A stretch of 32,698 nucleotides of DNA, taken from the NCBI GenBank assembly GCA_007376635.1, contig VMGQ01000005.1, forward strand, positions 1 through 32,698. The letters run 5' to 3'. Numbering within the stretch: position 1 is the first letter of the stretch; each line of letters begins with the position of its first letter. The notes beneath the pieces were generated by a model that was not told the DNA's origin, searched no databases, and worked only from the letters and a program-made list of their open reading frames with translations. This document shows, one piece after another, positions 9,196 to 18,514 of this stretch. The translations under genes were made by a program, and so were the position numbers. The stretch is from Candidatus Peregrinibacteria bacterium Greene1014_49 (GTDB lineage Bacteria; Patescibacteriota; Gracilibacteria; Peribacterales; Peribacteraceae).

Positions 9196-12100
9196 TTAGC
9201 AAGTCGGGCTAAGTCCACAATGATCGCCATTTCTGATTAAACCTGAACTGCAACATGTTGGCATTCCATTGAGGCATACAGGGAAGGGGGTATCGGCTGC
9301 TGTACAGCGTGGCATCGCACCTGTGGGGCAGCTGACACGATCCATACCGTAACTAAAGCTACAAGTAGGATAGATCGGCCGTGTACAAACACTTGGAGAT
9401 CCTTGGCAACGCCAACCCGATTGTATCGCACACAAACTGGTACAGCCGTCGTTATCACTCGCATTCCCGTCATCACATGTCTCTCCAGCGTTGATCGCAC
9501 CGTTGCCACATATGCGGACACACACACTCGGCGTACCGGAACACGTATAACCTCCTTCTACGCCGCAGGTCGCACTACACCCATCATTTGCATTCGCATT
9601 ATTATCATCACAGATTTCGCCGGTATTGAGCACACCATTGCCGCAGATACGAACACACACACTGGGAGCGCCCGAGCAGGTATGACTCGTTTCAATGCTA
9701 CAGGTCAAATTGCACCCGTCTCCTGCAGTCCGGTTCCGATCATCACACGCTTCTCCTGTATTGATCACACCGTTCCCGCACGTGGGCAGACACACACTGG
9801 GCGAACCTGAGCACGTGTAATCCGGTTCGATTGCACAGGTTGCATTGCACCCGTCTCCTGTAGTCGGGTTCCGATCATCACAACTTTCCGTTCCCTGCAT
9901 AAAGCCATCTCCACAGGCTGGAAATTTACAGATATTGGTACAGCCATCCGTGTTGCTGGCATTGTTATCATCACATTCCTCGCCACGTTCGACGATACCG
10001 TTTCTGCATATCGAAAGGATCAACTTCTTGCAGCTCGGTAGAATGGTATTCGTGCTATCGACGGGAGCCGCTAAGAGCAGAGAGCCATCGTTGACCGTGT
10101 AGGCAGGATCATTATTGCTCTGGCGTTCTGCAAACATCGTATCCGTTCCGCCGTAGTGCACAATGTTCCCGATGCCGTTGGATGCGAATAGTTGGTTATC
10201 TGCTGAGACGAAGGATGGGGCAGAACCCGTCCTAAAATAGACGCCTGTTAGAAAACTATTCGGTGTTTCGATGTTCATGCGATACACCATAAAATTGGTC
10301 ACAAATCGCGGAAGCCCAACAACAAAAGCCTGTCCATTCGCTTCCATCGCCTGGAAGACTGTCTCGGGCATTGCTGCACCAACCGATTGCACATCGATGA
10401 TGGCATAGAGTGTATTTCCTCCCCACACAGCAGCTTTGAGTGGAAGGAGGCCTTGGGTATTGGCCGCAATGGCAATATTTGCGCCGAGGCGGCTCCATGT
10501 ATGGTCATTGTTATAGCGATAGACATTGCCGTAATTGCGCACGGCGGCATAGAGAACTCCATTGTGCTCGAGAAGATTGACGATATTCGGGGCGTTCGGG
10601 TTGATCACACTGGTGGGAACAAACGGAGTTCCAAGCCCTTCCCACTGTCCGTTTGCGTTGCGTCTGTAGACCATTGAATCTGTTTGAGTGATCGATCCTG
10701 CATAGGGTGCTGTTACAATCGCATAAAGTGTCCCGTTGATACTTTTCAAGGTGATACTTGATGATTGGATCTGGGCTTCCGTAATCCAGGAAACCCTGTT
10801 GCCATTTCTCATCAGCCTACGAATCCTATTATCAGTTGCCATGTACGCGGAATTATTAAAGGAAACAATCGAGGTCGTCGTCCCCGTAGTTTTTTTGATA
10901 GTTCCAAGTGGTACAGGGTTCACGCTATCGGTACACACCTCAGACAGTGAAACTGGGGAAGTGCAGCTCCCCGGTGCACACCAGTTAGGATCTATTTTGC
11001 ATTCCGGTGTGCAGGAATCTTCGTTGAGGAGATTGCCATCGTCACACTCTTCCGTTCCCTGAATAAAGCCGTCTCCGCAGGCTGGCAGTCTGCAAGCATT
11101 TGTACAGCCATCCGTGTTGATTTCATTCCTGTCATCGCACGTCTCGCCACTTTCGATGGCGCCGTTACCACAGAAGGGAATAACTAACTTTTTGCAGACA
11201 ACCAGAGCGGACTTAAATTCCGTCTGGAATGTCAGAGAGGTCGAGAGTATCAGTGGTCCTTCATCGAGTAAGCGGGGATTCGAAACGCCCCATAGGCCTG
11301 TATCCTGCCAAATTTGGGCGGCTGCATTGTACTGGAGGAGACTCGTGCCTCTGATGAAGGCAAAGGGTCTGTCTGCGATACTAAACAATTGAGGCTGTAG
11401 CACCGTAGAGTTCGGGTTTAATCGAGCGACGGTGGGAGTGGCTTCCACACGGGTATCGGTGAGAGGCACATCCGCACCCGGCTGATAGCGATAAACACCG
11501 TAAGGCTCTGTTGCGCTGTTACTTGCATCATATTTTCCGAGAAGAAGGAGCGCGTTTCCTGCACCCACCACGTTGGAAATGCGTCGCAGAGCGGCGGCAC
11601 CCGTATCGGCAACCCAAGTAGATCCATCCAATCGATGCATGGTATTTACCGTCATCGTTCCTTCTGTGACGGATCCGATCACGTACAGGCGATCATTGGT
11701 GTTTGTGAGCAACAAAGGATTACTCAGGGGAGATCCTACAGGTGCCCAATTGCGATTCCCGTTGTATTGATAGACGCGTCCATTGTGCGCGGCATAGAGG
11801 GTGCCTTTAAAATCGAGAATACTGTTGATTGGGGCGGATGATGGCGATTGCCATAGTGTGCCCAGATCTTCCCATATGCCTCCTGCTGTGCGCCGAAGGA
11901 TATTTCCTGTGGATCCAGGTTGGGAGATATCTCCAGAGCGGCCCCTTCTTATTGCATAGAGTCTCCCTCCGGTTTTGATCAGTGCCGCTCCTGGGCCTCC
12001 AAAGGTACTTGCGGTAGCTATTTGTGATAATCGTGCTTCCGCGACCCACGATGGTGTCTGGTTCACCTTGGTATACCGATAGATTGTAGGAATGAGCGTT

Positions 12101-15100
12101 CCCGAACTCTGCGTTACGCCGACAATGCCGTACGCTTCATCCCCAAACGAAGCAACGACGACTCCTGTCAGACGGGATGTCTGTGTAATTGCACCAAGAG
12201 ATCTGGAAGTTTGTGTACTGTTGCACGTCTGAGAAAGCGGCATCGGGGGAGGAGTCGTACAAATACTCGGTGATCCCGTGCAGGTGAATCCGGATTCCAC
12301 GGTGCAGGCCGCTGAGCATCCGTCTCCCGCAAGGGGGGGTCTGCCATCATCACAAATTTCACCATCCTGGATCGTACCGTTTCCGCAGTTGAGTCTGCAG
12401 GTACTGCGCTCCGTTCCCGTGCAGCTGTATCCCGGTTCGACTGTGCAGAGAGCAGAGCATCCGTCTCCGGCTGCGACGTTATTATCATCACATTGCTCAT
12501 TGGTTTGCTTCACGCCGTTTCCGCATGGCAGCGGAATGCGGCAGGCACTGGGTGTGCCAATGCAGACATATCCTGATTCAACTTGGCAGGATGCAGAGCA
12601 TCCGTCTCCGGCGATCCGGCTTTGGTCGTCACACTCTTCGCCTTCGGTGATGCTTCCATTCCCGCATAATCGCGTGCACACACTGGGCGCTGTTCCTACA
12701 CAGGCAAATCCCTGTTCGTTGCGACATTCCGCGTTACACCCATCTTCGGCAGTACGGTTGCCATCATCACACGTTTCATTAAATAGTGTGTTTACTGTTC
12801 CGTTGCCACATTGGAGCACACAAGTGCTGGGAGAGCTCGAGCAAATATATCCTGACTCTTGTCTACATTCTGTGCTGCACCCATCTCCGGCAGTGCGATT
12901 GCCGTCGTCGCACGCTTCGCCAGGATTGACTTGGCCATTGCCGCACATACGTGCACATACACTGGGTATACCAGTGCAGGCGTATCCCGTTTCCACGGCA
13001 CATGTCGCATTGCATCCGTCTCCCACATCGCGATCATTGTCATCGCATCCTTCACCAAGCTGGATAGTGCCGTTGCCGCAGTTGAGTGCGCAGACACTGA
13101 GTGGTTCCCCTGCGCAGCCAAATCCCGCTTCCACCGTGCAGGTGGCCGAACATCCATCACTCGGCACGGCATTATTATCATCGCAGCCTTCGTCGAATTC
13201 CTTTATGCCGTTGGCACATACAGAAGGCGCAAAACATTGCTGCGCTTGGGTATAGAGAACGATTCCCGTGGGGGTCGCGACGACAATATCGATGCGTCCA
13301 TCCCCCGTGAGATCCGCGGCATTGAAATCATTCACAGAGCCTTCATGGAGGATGTGTGGAATCCATTGGCCGCTTTGCTGTTCCATCCACTGCACAGCAC
13401 CTTGGGTGGTGTTGTTGGACTGCACAACGACATCCCTATCGCCGTCTCCATCAACGTCCACGACTGCGATGCCGGGACGGGTCCACGAAATATCGGCGAT
13501 GAAGAACCAGGTGTTATTGAGCGGGTTCCACCATTTTAATTTGCTGCTGCCCGGAGTTCCTTTTTTGATCACTGCAACAATGTCCAGTTCCCCATCTCCG
13601 CTGATGTCGCCAACTTCGACTTCCGTGGCCGCTTCGTCTGTCTCCAGTGTCGTCACAACTGCAGTCGCATCATCAATAAGGAATTTTCCCGTGGCGATGA
13701 TATGTTTGCCATTATTCCAAAGGTTTCGACTGATCGAGGTGTAGGCAATCAAAGGTCTGTTTCCGAACCCTGTATCGAAAGAGAGCACACGGCGAGTTGA
13801 ATTTTGGGCAGCGAGATTATCGATGTATTCCAGTGGTTGATACGCAGTAGTCGCCGCTGTACCACGGTAGATGGATCCCAAAAAGCCTCCCGGCCGTGTG
13901 AGGGCAAAGGGATTGCTTGCGCGAGAAGATCGCCTGAGCCATGAGAGGTTCTGGTCGGAAAATCCATTGCCGCCCATACTCAGAATGTAGTGATTATTTT
14001 CGTGATATCCCGGAAGGGGATTGGAGAGATTTGGGTAGAGCGAGCTCTGGATCAGGGCAACGAGGTTGGTACGTGTTCCTCTCGGATTATCAAAAGCTTC
14101 GATGTAACCGCGGTCATTCGCATCCTCAATGGTTCCCGTGCTGTTGGATCGGACAAACCGCTTCGACCATGTCATCGCAAATGTGGTGCCGCTTTTTTGG
14201 AATAACTTGAGAACCGCTCCTTTACGAACCGCAAATTCCAGGAGTCCATTACCATCGAAGTCCGCAGCTACGACCTGGTCACTTCTCTCTGTATCGACAG
14301 TCGATTGGGCAAAGCTGATGGTGAGGAGAGTCGGGAGCGTGCAGGAAATTTTCCCGGGGTTTTTACAGTCCGACGCACACCAACCATCCGTATCACTCGT
14401 ATTCCCGTCATCACACTGCTCGCCCGTTTCCGCTATGCCATTTCCACAAACAATAGGTGTGCAGACAGTCGGGGTTGCTATGGAACAGGTAAATCCGGGT
14501 TCAAGTGTGCAGAGCCCTGAGCATCCGTCTCCTGGAAGGAGATTGCGGTCGTCACATTGCTCATTGCCGTTTAACACTCCGTTGCTGCAATTCACCGTGC
14601 AAACACTTAGCGTATCTCCTGTGCAAGTGAATCCGAATTCACGTATGCAGGAAGAGTCACAACCGTCTGTGGAGGATGTGTTTCCATCGTCACATTGCTC
14701 CAGTCCCTCTTTGAGACTGTCCCCGCATACGGCAAGAAGGCAATCGTTGGGGCAGCTATCGAGATTATTGGTGTTTCCATCATCGCACTCTTCGTCCGGT
14801 GGTTTTACAAACGTATCTCCACATTTTGCATTTTTACACACGTTCGTACATGCATCTGTGTTCGTTTGGTTCCCATCATCACACTCTTCACCCGTTTGCA
14901 CTAGAGAATCTCCGCACGCGAGAAAGAGAGGAGGGAGTTCTGCGTAATAGACGTAGCGGTCTGTGAAGATCCATGCGCGATTGAGAAATGTCACCGCTTT
15001 CAGATTGTAGGCCGGAGTCACGCTACAGTTCGGCGTAGTTGCCTTTGCCCAACGAATGCCGTTATCCGAAGACAGGACAACTTTATCGCAGTTGGGGTTC

Positions 15101-16032
15101 CGGTTAAGCACGAAGGCGTTGCCGAGCGCCAGGATGTAATTGCCGTTGGTCAGAAGGTTTGCGGTATTCGCTATACTGAGCTGGGCATTCGTCGATAGCG
15201 TCGATGGCAGAATGCTTTGGGTGGTCCAGGGAGCCACACCTGTCGGGGAGCTCATGATCGCGCGGCCGTTTAAGGCAAGAACACGGTTGCCGAATGCGAC
15301 GGTGTTGCTTCCGAAAGCAGTACCCGCAACTTGCCATGCTCCGGTGATGCTCTCCAAAACGTACACGTTGTATACCGGTGAATTATTCACCATGGTCGCG
15401 ATGTTTGATCCCACAAACAGTTTTCCGTTCAACACATAGAGAGGCACATTGTTGTTGCGTGAGCCTGCTGGGAGTATAGGGCCTTGCTGCCAAGTGATAC
15501 CATCTGTGGAATGAAATGTTGCACGTGAAGCCACACAGGATCTGCCATACATATTGCATGTCATTCCTCCAACCACCCAGAGCTCCCCATTCCATCCAAT
15601 CGCTGAAGCTGCATGAATTTTTGAAGGAAAATTCCCCACGATATTCCAGCTATAGCCGTCCGTTGTGGCATACACTTGGTTCGTAGCCTGACCGGAATTG
15701 TAATCCTTTCCTCCGATCACCCACATTTTTCCAAGAGCTGCCACGGCCGCATATTCCCTGAGCCGATAGGGCAAGAAGCCTCCCGGAAACCAAGTGAGTG
15801 CCTGAATACCGGCCGGCTTATTCTCCGTGATGCATTGCATCGAACATCCGTCCAAATTTGTTCGATTTCCATCATCACATTCTTCATACGGAGAAAGCTT
15901 GGCATCACCACATACGGACACACTATTCACTTGTCCCTGCTTCGGAGAAGAGCTGACCAGCATTCCCACCAAACTCGCTGCTCCCAGTAAAACCAAGAGC
16001 AAGCGTACTCGGAGAGTGTGGGTGTTCTTCAT
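9196..16032 (-). CDS. Giant secreted Cys-rich DUF4215-repeat protein with propeller and FG-GAP-like domains
   Basis: The 2278-residue protein starts with a signal peptide (Lys/Arg, then LLLVLLGAASLVG, residues about 8-25). I count 20 DUF4215/Myxococcus-type Cys-rich repeats of the form CGNG-x5-GExCDDGN-x5-DGCxxxC, in blocks: one near residue 41, five at about 369-562, seven at 934-1260, two at 1615-1685 and five at 2010-2217. Between blocks lie a Kelch-like segment (about 75-365, with WVIGG and WVVGG), an FG-GAP/VCBS-like segment with calcium-type DxDGDGxxD loops (about 565-930), and two related propeller-like segments (about 1265-1615 and 1687-2007). A Cys-rich tail ends the chain with no membrane anchor. 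The frame is uninterrupted. Such proteins are probably large adhesins or envelope fibres held by disulfides. Ligand and attachment are unknown. The codons upstream of 16032 are not protein-like. Confidence 0.85.
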   Translation of the reverse strand: MKNTHTLRVRLLLVLLGAASLVGMLVSSSPKQGQVNSVSVCGDAKLSPYEECDDGNRTNLDGCSMQCITENKPAGIQALTWFPGGFLPYRLREYAAVAALGKMWVIGGKDYNSGQATNQVYATTDGYSWNIVGNFPSKIHAASAIGWNGELWVVGGMTCNMYGRSCVASRATFHSTDGITWQQGPILPAGSRNNNVPLYVLNGKLFVGSNIATMVNNSPVYNVYVLESITGAWQVAGTAFGSNTVAFGNRVLALNGRAIMSSPTGVAPWTTQSILPSTLSTNAQLSIANTANLLTNGNYILALGNAFVLNRNPNCDKVVLSSDNGIRWAKATTPNCSVTPAYNLKAVTFLNRAWIFTDRYVYYAELPPLFLACGDSLVQTGEECDDGNQTNTDACTNVCKNAKCGDTFVKPPDEECDDGNTNNLDSCPNDCLLAVCGDSLKEGLEQCDDGNTSSTDGCDSSCIREFGFTCTGDTLSVCTVNCSNGVLNGNEQCDDRNLLPGDGCSGLCTLEPGFTCSIATPTVCTPIVCGNGIAETGEQCDDGNTSDTDGWCASDCKNPGKISCTLPTLLTISFAQSTVDTERSDQVVAADFDGNGLLEFAVRKGAVLKLFQKSGTTFAMTWSKRFVRSNSTGTIEDANDRGYIEAFDNPRGTRTNLVALIQSSLYPNLSNPLPGYHENNHYILSMGGNGFSDQNLSWLRRSSRASNPFALTRPGGFLGSIYRGTAATTAYQPLEYIDNLAAQNSTRRVLSFDTGFGNRPLIAYTSISRNLWNNGKHIIATGKFLIDDATAVVTTLETDEAATEVEVGDISGDGELDIVAVIKKGTPGSSKLKWWNPLNNTWFFIADISWTRPGIAVVDVDGDGDRDVVVQSNNTTQGAVQWMEQQSGQWIPHILHEGSVNDFNAADLTGDGRIDIVVATPTGIVLYTQAQQCFAPSVCANGIKEFDEGCDDNNAVPSDGCSATCTVEAGFGCAGEPLSVCALNCGNGTIQLGEGCDDNDRDVGDGCNATCAVETGYACTGIPSVCARMCGNGQVNPGEACDDGNRTAGDGCSTECRQESGYICSSSPSTCVLQCGNGTVNTLFNETCDDGNRTAEDGCNAECRNEQGFACVGTAPSVCTRLCGNGSITEGEECDDQSRIAGDGCSASCQVESGYVCIGTPSACRIPLPCGNGVKQTNEQCDDNNVAAGDGCSALCTVEPGYSCTGTERSTCRLNCGNGTIQDGEICDDGRPPLAGDGCSAACTVESGFTCTGSPSICTTPPPMPLSQTCNSTQTSRSLGAITQTSRLTGVVVASFGDEAYGIVGVTQSSGTLIPTIYRYTKVNQTPSWVAEARLSQIATASTFGGPGAALIKTGGRLYAIRRGRSGDISQPGSTGNILRRTAGGIWEDLGTLWQSPSSAPINSILDFKGTLYAAHNGRVYQYNGNRNWAPVGSPLSNPLLLTNTNDRLYVIGSVTEGTMTVNTMHRLDGSTWVADTGAAALRRISNVVGAGNALLLLGKYDASNSATEPYGVYRYQPGADVPLTDTRVEATPTVARLNPNSTVLQPQLFSIADRPFAFIRGTSLLQYNAAAQIWQDTGLWGVSNPRLLDEGPLILSTSLTFQTEFKSALVVCKKLVIPFCGNGAIESGETCDDRNEINTDGCTNACRLPACGDGFIQGTEECDDGNLLNEDSCTPECKIDPNWCAPGSCTSPVSLSEVCTDSVNPVPLGTIKKTTGTTTSIVSFNNSAYMATDNRIRRLMRNGNRVSWITEAQIQSSSITLKSINGTLYAIVTAPYAGSITQTDSMVYRRNANGQWEGLGTPFVPTSVINPNAPNIVNLLEHNGVLYAAVRNYGNVYRYNNDHTWSRLGANIAIAANTQGLLPLKAAVWGGNTLYAIIDVQSVGAAMPETVFQAMEANGQAFVVGLPRFVTNFMVYRMNIETPNSFLTGVYFRTGSAPSFVSADNQLFASNGIGNIVHYGGTDTMFAERQSNNDPAYTVNDGSLLLAAPVDSTNTILPSCKKLILSICRNGIVERGEECDDNNASNTDGCTNICKFPACGDGFMQGTESCDDRNPTTGDGCNATCAIEPDYTCSGSPSVCLPTCGNGVINTGEACDDRNRTAGDGCNLTCSIETSHTCSGAPSVCVRICGNGVLNTGEICDDNNANANDGCSATCGVEGGYTCSGTPSVCVRICGNGAINAGETCDDGNASDNDGCTSLCAIQSGWRCQGSPSVCTRPIYPTCSFSYGMDRVSCPTGAMPRCTAADTPFPVCLNGMPTCCSSGLIRNGDHCGLSPTC
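12250..13230 (-). repeat. Longest tandem block of DUF4215-coding repeats (seven units)
   Basis: Seven Cys-rich units of about 135-150 bp follow each other inside the giant gene. Most carry a second half, roughly E-xGYxCxGxPSxC, which is shortened or absent in units of other blocks. The units vary in sequence, so recent duplication is not evident. Confidence 0.75.
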
Positions 16033-16087
16033 GGAACCGGTGTGAAAGGGGATGTGGGTGTTTTTCGGGAATCGACCGTATCGTACT

Positions 16088-16116
16088 ATTATTGCAGAAA
16101 AATGGTATTTGAGCAA
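16088..16116 (-). promoter_or_regulatory. Possible sigma-70-type promoter of the giant gene
   Basis: On the minus strand TTGCTC (16111-16116) and AATAAT (16088-16093) are 17 nt apart, about 55 nt before the start codon at 16032. This gene lacks the usual TANNNT box next to its start and has no Shine-Dalgarno, so a separate promoter here is plausible. Confidence 0.3.
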
Positions 16117-16135
16117 TATCGCAAGCGTGCTCAAT

Positions 16136-17059
16136 TTAGGTATTTGCCGCGTACCACTCCACCGCCTTCTTGACCCCCTCCGCAAACGGTATTTTGGGAT
16201 CAAATCCAAAGGCTTTCTTGGCCTTCGAAATATCCGCCACATAGTGGATCACTTCGCCTGTCCGCGACTCTCCCAGTTCAATCTTGGACTTCGACCCTGT
16301 GAGTTCGATGATCATCTCCGCGAGTTTCAGAATCGTATTCCCTTCGCCAAAAGCGAGGTTGTAGGTGCCATTTTTTACAGCATCGAATTTTTCGAGAGCT
16401 TTGATTACACCATCGACAGCATCGTCGATGTAGGTGAAGTCGAGACATTTCTCTTTACCAAAAATTTTCAATGTTTCGTTCCTCCTTGCTTGGCGGATGA
16501 ACAGCGGTACCACGCGCACGGAGTTATCGTATGCGCCATACACATTGGAGAAGCGGATGATCACATGATCGATCCCGTAGCAGCGCGTGTAGGCATGTAC
16601 GAGCGCTTCGCCGCCGACTTTGCTTGCAGTGTACGGACTCTCGCAGTTCTCCACGCGTACGAGATCTTCAGTCAGTCGATCGACCTGAATATTGCCGTAC
16701 CCTTCACGGGAGCCTGCGAAGAAAAATTTCTTGATACCATTCTTTCTCGCGAGTTCCAGCGTATTAAACAGCGTGATGAAGTTATCCAGTGCGCGTGGAG
16801 GATCTTCCACAAGTTCATAGACACGGGCATTAGCGGCCAAGTGAATGATGACGTCGATGGGACGATTTGCAATTTGCAATTTGCAATTTGCGATTGCGGC
16901 CTCATCTCTCAAATCGACCAATATTGTGCGTTTATTCACTTCCGGGTTCCACTTATTTGGCAACCAGTCTGCGCCGATCACGTCATAGCCTTTGGCCAGA
17001 AGCGTTTCGCAGAGGCGGGTGCCGATGGTGCCTGACGAACCTGTTACAAGAATTTTCAT
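16136..17059 (-). CDS. NAD-dependent nucleotide-sugar epimerase/dehydratase
   Basis: The 307-residue extended SDR has a GSSGTIG Rossmann motif (residues 7-13), AGSREGYGN in place of the usual S-x-SVYG, and the catalytic pair Y143/K147 in SPYTASK. RFSNVYG and FTYIDDAVDG are typical of UDP-glucose/UDP-glucuronate 4-epimerase relatives. Substrate and product cannot be fixed from sequence. Between the second and third Rossmann strands, IANCKLQIANR is encoded by four heptads of AATTTGC/GATTTGC type (16864-16891 on the plus strand), a repeat intrusion that keeps the frame. The gene lies upstream of the giant protein gene on the same strand (103 nt gap) and divergent from the GT2-GtrA gene across a perfect palindrome. 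Confidence 0.85.
   Translation of the reverse strand: MKILVTGSSGTIGTRLCETLLAKGYDVIGADWLPNKWNPEVNKRTILVDLRDEAAIANCKLQIANRPIDVIIHLAANARVYELVEDPPRALDNFITLFNTLELARKNGIKKFFFAGSREGYGNIQVDRLTEDLVRVENCESPYTASKVGGEALVHAYTRCYGIDHVIIRFSNVYGAYDNSVRVVPLFIRQARRNETLKIFGKEKCLDFTYIDDAVDGVIKALEKFDAVKNGTYNLAFGEGNTILKLAEMIIELTGSKSKIELGESRTGEVIHYVADISKAKKAFGFDPKIPFAEGVKKAVEWYAANT
16864..16891. repeat. Four in-frame heptads (GATTTGC/AATTTGC) inside the epimerase gene
   Basis: GATTTGC followed by AATTTGC three times lies exactly head to tail in coding sequence. It matches the heptads in pheT (28272-28306) and the UDP-glucuronate epimerase (20412-20425). Confidence 0.85.
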
Positions 17060-17064
17060 CCCAC

Positions 17065-17102
17065 ATACCGTAGCGGAGAGCCGCGGCTCTCCGCTACGGT
17101 AT
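17065..17102. promoter_or_regulatory. 38-bp perfect palindrome between divergent genes
   Basis: The left half 17065-17083 is the exact reverse complement of 17084-17102, with no spacer. Each outer edge contains TACGGT: at 17095-17100 on the plus strand, 6 nt before GTG 17107, and at 17067-17072 on the minus strand, 7 nt before ATG 17059. It may therefore provide mirrored -10 boxes, an operator, or both. Confidence 0.6.
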
Positions 17103-17106
17103 TCCC

Positions 17107-18201
17107 GTGCTTTCCCTCATTCTGCCAACATTCAATGAATCGGAGAATCTTCCAGAGCTTCTTCCGAAGATCCGCTCGGCGCTTTCTTCCGTTCCCCATG
17201 AGATCATCGTTGTCGACGACGATTCACCGGATAGCACATGGAAAGTAGCCCAGGAACTCTCGCAACAACTTGGTGATGTTCATGTCATCCGCCGTATCGG
17301 GCGAAGAGGCCTTTCTTCCGCGGTTATCGAGGGGTTCCTCGCAGCAAAGGGTGATGTGCTCGCCGTGATGGATGCTGACGGACAGCACGACACGGAACTT
17401 CTGGGAAAATTGCACGCAGCCGTACAGCAACAAGGCGGCATCGCCATCGGCTCGCGGTACGTAGCGGGCGGTAGTGTTGGCGCATGGGACGAAAGGCGTT
17501 ACATGCTCAGCCGCATTGCGACGCGTATGGCATTGTCGCTGTGTGCAGTCAAAGCCAAAGATCCCATGAGCGGGTTTTTTGCCATCGATCGCAAGGCGTT
17601 CGAAGAAGTCCTGCCGCGCCTAAACCCCAAAGGTTTCAAGATCCTGCTCGATCTTCTTGTGCACGTCCCAAAGACAACGCATGTCACGGAATTGCCGTTT
17701 ACGTTTGCGACGCGCAAACATGGAGAGAGCAAGCTCTCGCGCAGAGTGCAGCTGGAATTTCTGGAATACCTTTACGATGTGAGTCTTGGGAATTGGATCC
17801 CGTTGACATTTGTGAAGTACTGCATTGTCGGCGCTCTCGGCGTCGGCGTCCATTTAACTGCGTATCTGTTTCTTTCCGCATTCTTCTCGCACGGTTTGCC
17901 CCTTACACTGATGGGATTCTCTTTAGCCCTTCTTGGAGCCATCGAGACTGCGATCATCTTCAATTTCTGGCTGAATAATCTCTGGACGTTTGCTCACGCG
18001 AAGCTGCAGGGTTTCGCGCTCATTCCGGGATTTCTTAAGTACAATTTTGCATGTGTATTCGGTGCGCTCGCTAATTATGCCGTCAGTACGTATTTGTTTT
18101 CTCACGGGATTGGGGAAATCGTGAGTGTGATCATAGGGGCATCTGCGGGTATTATCTGGAATTACACGATGAGTAGGATGTTTGCGTGGAAAAATGCATA
18201 A
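17107..18201 (+). CDS. Family 2 glycosyltransferase fused to a GtrA domain (DPM1-like)
   Basis: The 364-residue protein has a GT2 domain (residues about 1-225). LILPTFNESENLPEL and IIVVDDDSPDST bind the nucleotide, and D89/D91 in MDADGQHD bind the metal. MSGFFAIDR is the acceptor-loop signature of polyprenol-phosphate sugar transferases. Residues about 232-362 form a GtrA domain with four membrane helices (KYCIVGALGVGVH start, FNFWLNNLWTF middle, WNYTMSRMFAW end). The protein probably makes dolichyl/undecaprenyl-phosphate mannose or glucose and flips or anchors it at the membrane. The stop codon overlaps the ATG of the next small gene by 8 nt, so the two are probably translationally coupled. 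GTG start is supported by the palindrome box and by the LPTFNE strand at residue 6. Confidence 0.9.
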   Translation: MLSLILPTFNESENLPELLPKIRSALSSVPHEIIVVDDDSPDSTWKVAQELSQQLGDVHVIRRIGRRGLSSAVIEGFLAAKGDVLAVMDADGQHDTELLGKLHAAVQQQGGIAIGSRYVAGGSVGAWDERRYMLSRIATRMALSLCAVKAKDPMSGFFAIDRKAFEEVLPRLNPKGFKILLDLLVHVPKTTHVTELPFTFATRKHGESKLSRRVQLEFLEYLYDVSLGNWIPLTFVKYCIVGALGVGVHLTAYLFLSAFFSHGLPLTLMGFSLALLGAIETAIIFNFWLNNLWTFAHAKLQGFALIPGFLKYNFACVFGALANYAVSTYLFSHGIGEIVSVIIGASAGIIWNYTMSRMFAWKNA

Positions 18202-18514
18202 TTCCTGCATGTTGATGCAAAGACACTTGTGGAATTTTTTCTGGGGTATCTGCGTACTCATTGCATTGGTGCTTATTGTACGCGTGTGGAATCTTCGATT
18301 GTTGTACATCGACAAAGCCGTTCGTGAGCAGGTCAGAACCACAATCGAAGTTGTTGCAGGAAGGGAGGGTTGGCTGATTTCCGATATTTCCCTTCGTGCA
18401 GTCCAGAATACAGGAGTGATGATTCATCACCGGCAGCACATGCGCGGCTCTGATCCCAGAGAGTGCTATTTCATTGCCTTTGAAACACTCAACCGCTCCC
18501 CCTGTATCCCCTAA
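18194..18514 (+). CDS. Small single-pass membrane protein of unknown function
   Basis: The 106-residue protein starts at an ATG inside the end of the GT2-GtrA gene (overlap of 8 nt), and its stop overlaps the next start by one base (TAATG). It therefore sits in the middle of a tightly coupled trio. A hydrophobic segment (about FFWGICVLIALVLIVRVW, residues 15-32) is followed by about 70 residues likely to lie outside the cytoplasm, including a GREGWLISDISL stretch and two late Cys. No family is recognised. Its position suggests it assists the two transferases around it, which is inference. Later ATGs at 18209 and 18215 are possible alternative starts. Confidence 0.6.
   Translation: MHNSCMLMQRHLWNFFWGICVLIALVLIVRVWNLRLLYIDKAVREQVRTTIEVVAGREGWLISDISLRAVQNTGVMIHHRQHMRGSDPRECYFIAFETLNRSPCIP

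Noticed and set aside
9380-13230. Prophage or insertion sequence carrying the giant gene
   Set aside because: There is no transposase, integrase, terminal repeat or phage gene nearby. The repeats are within-protein units.
16033-16242. Extension of the giant protein upstream of 16032
   Set aside because: The added residues are Arg-rich and overlap the end of the epimerase gene, and a good signal peptide starts at 16032.
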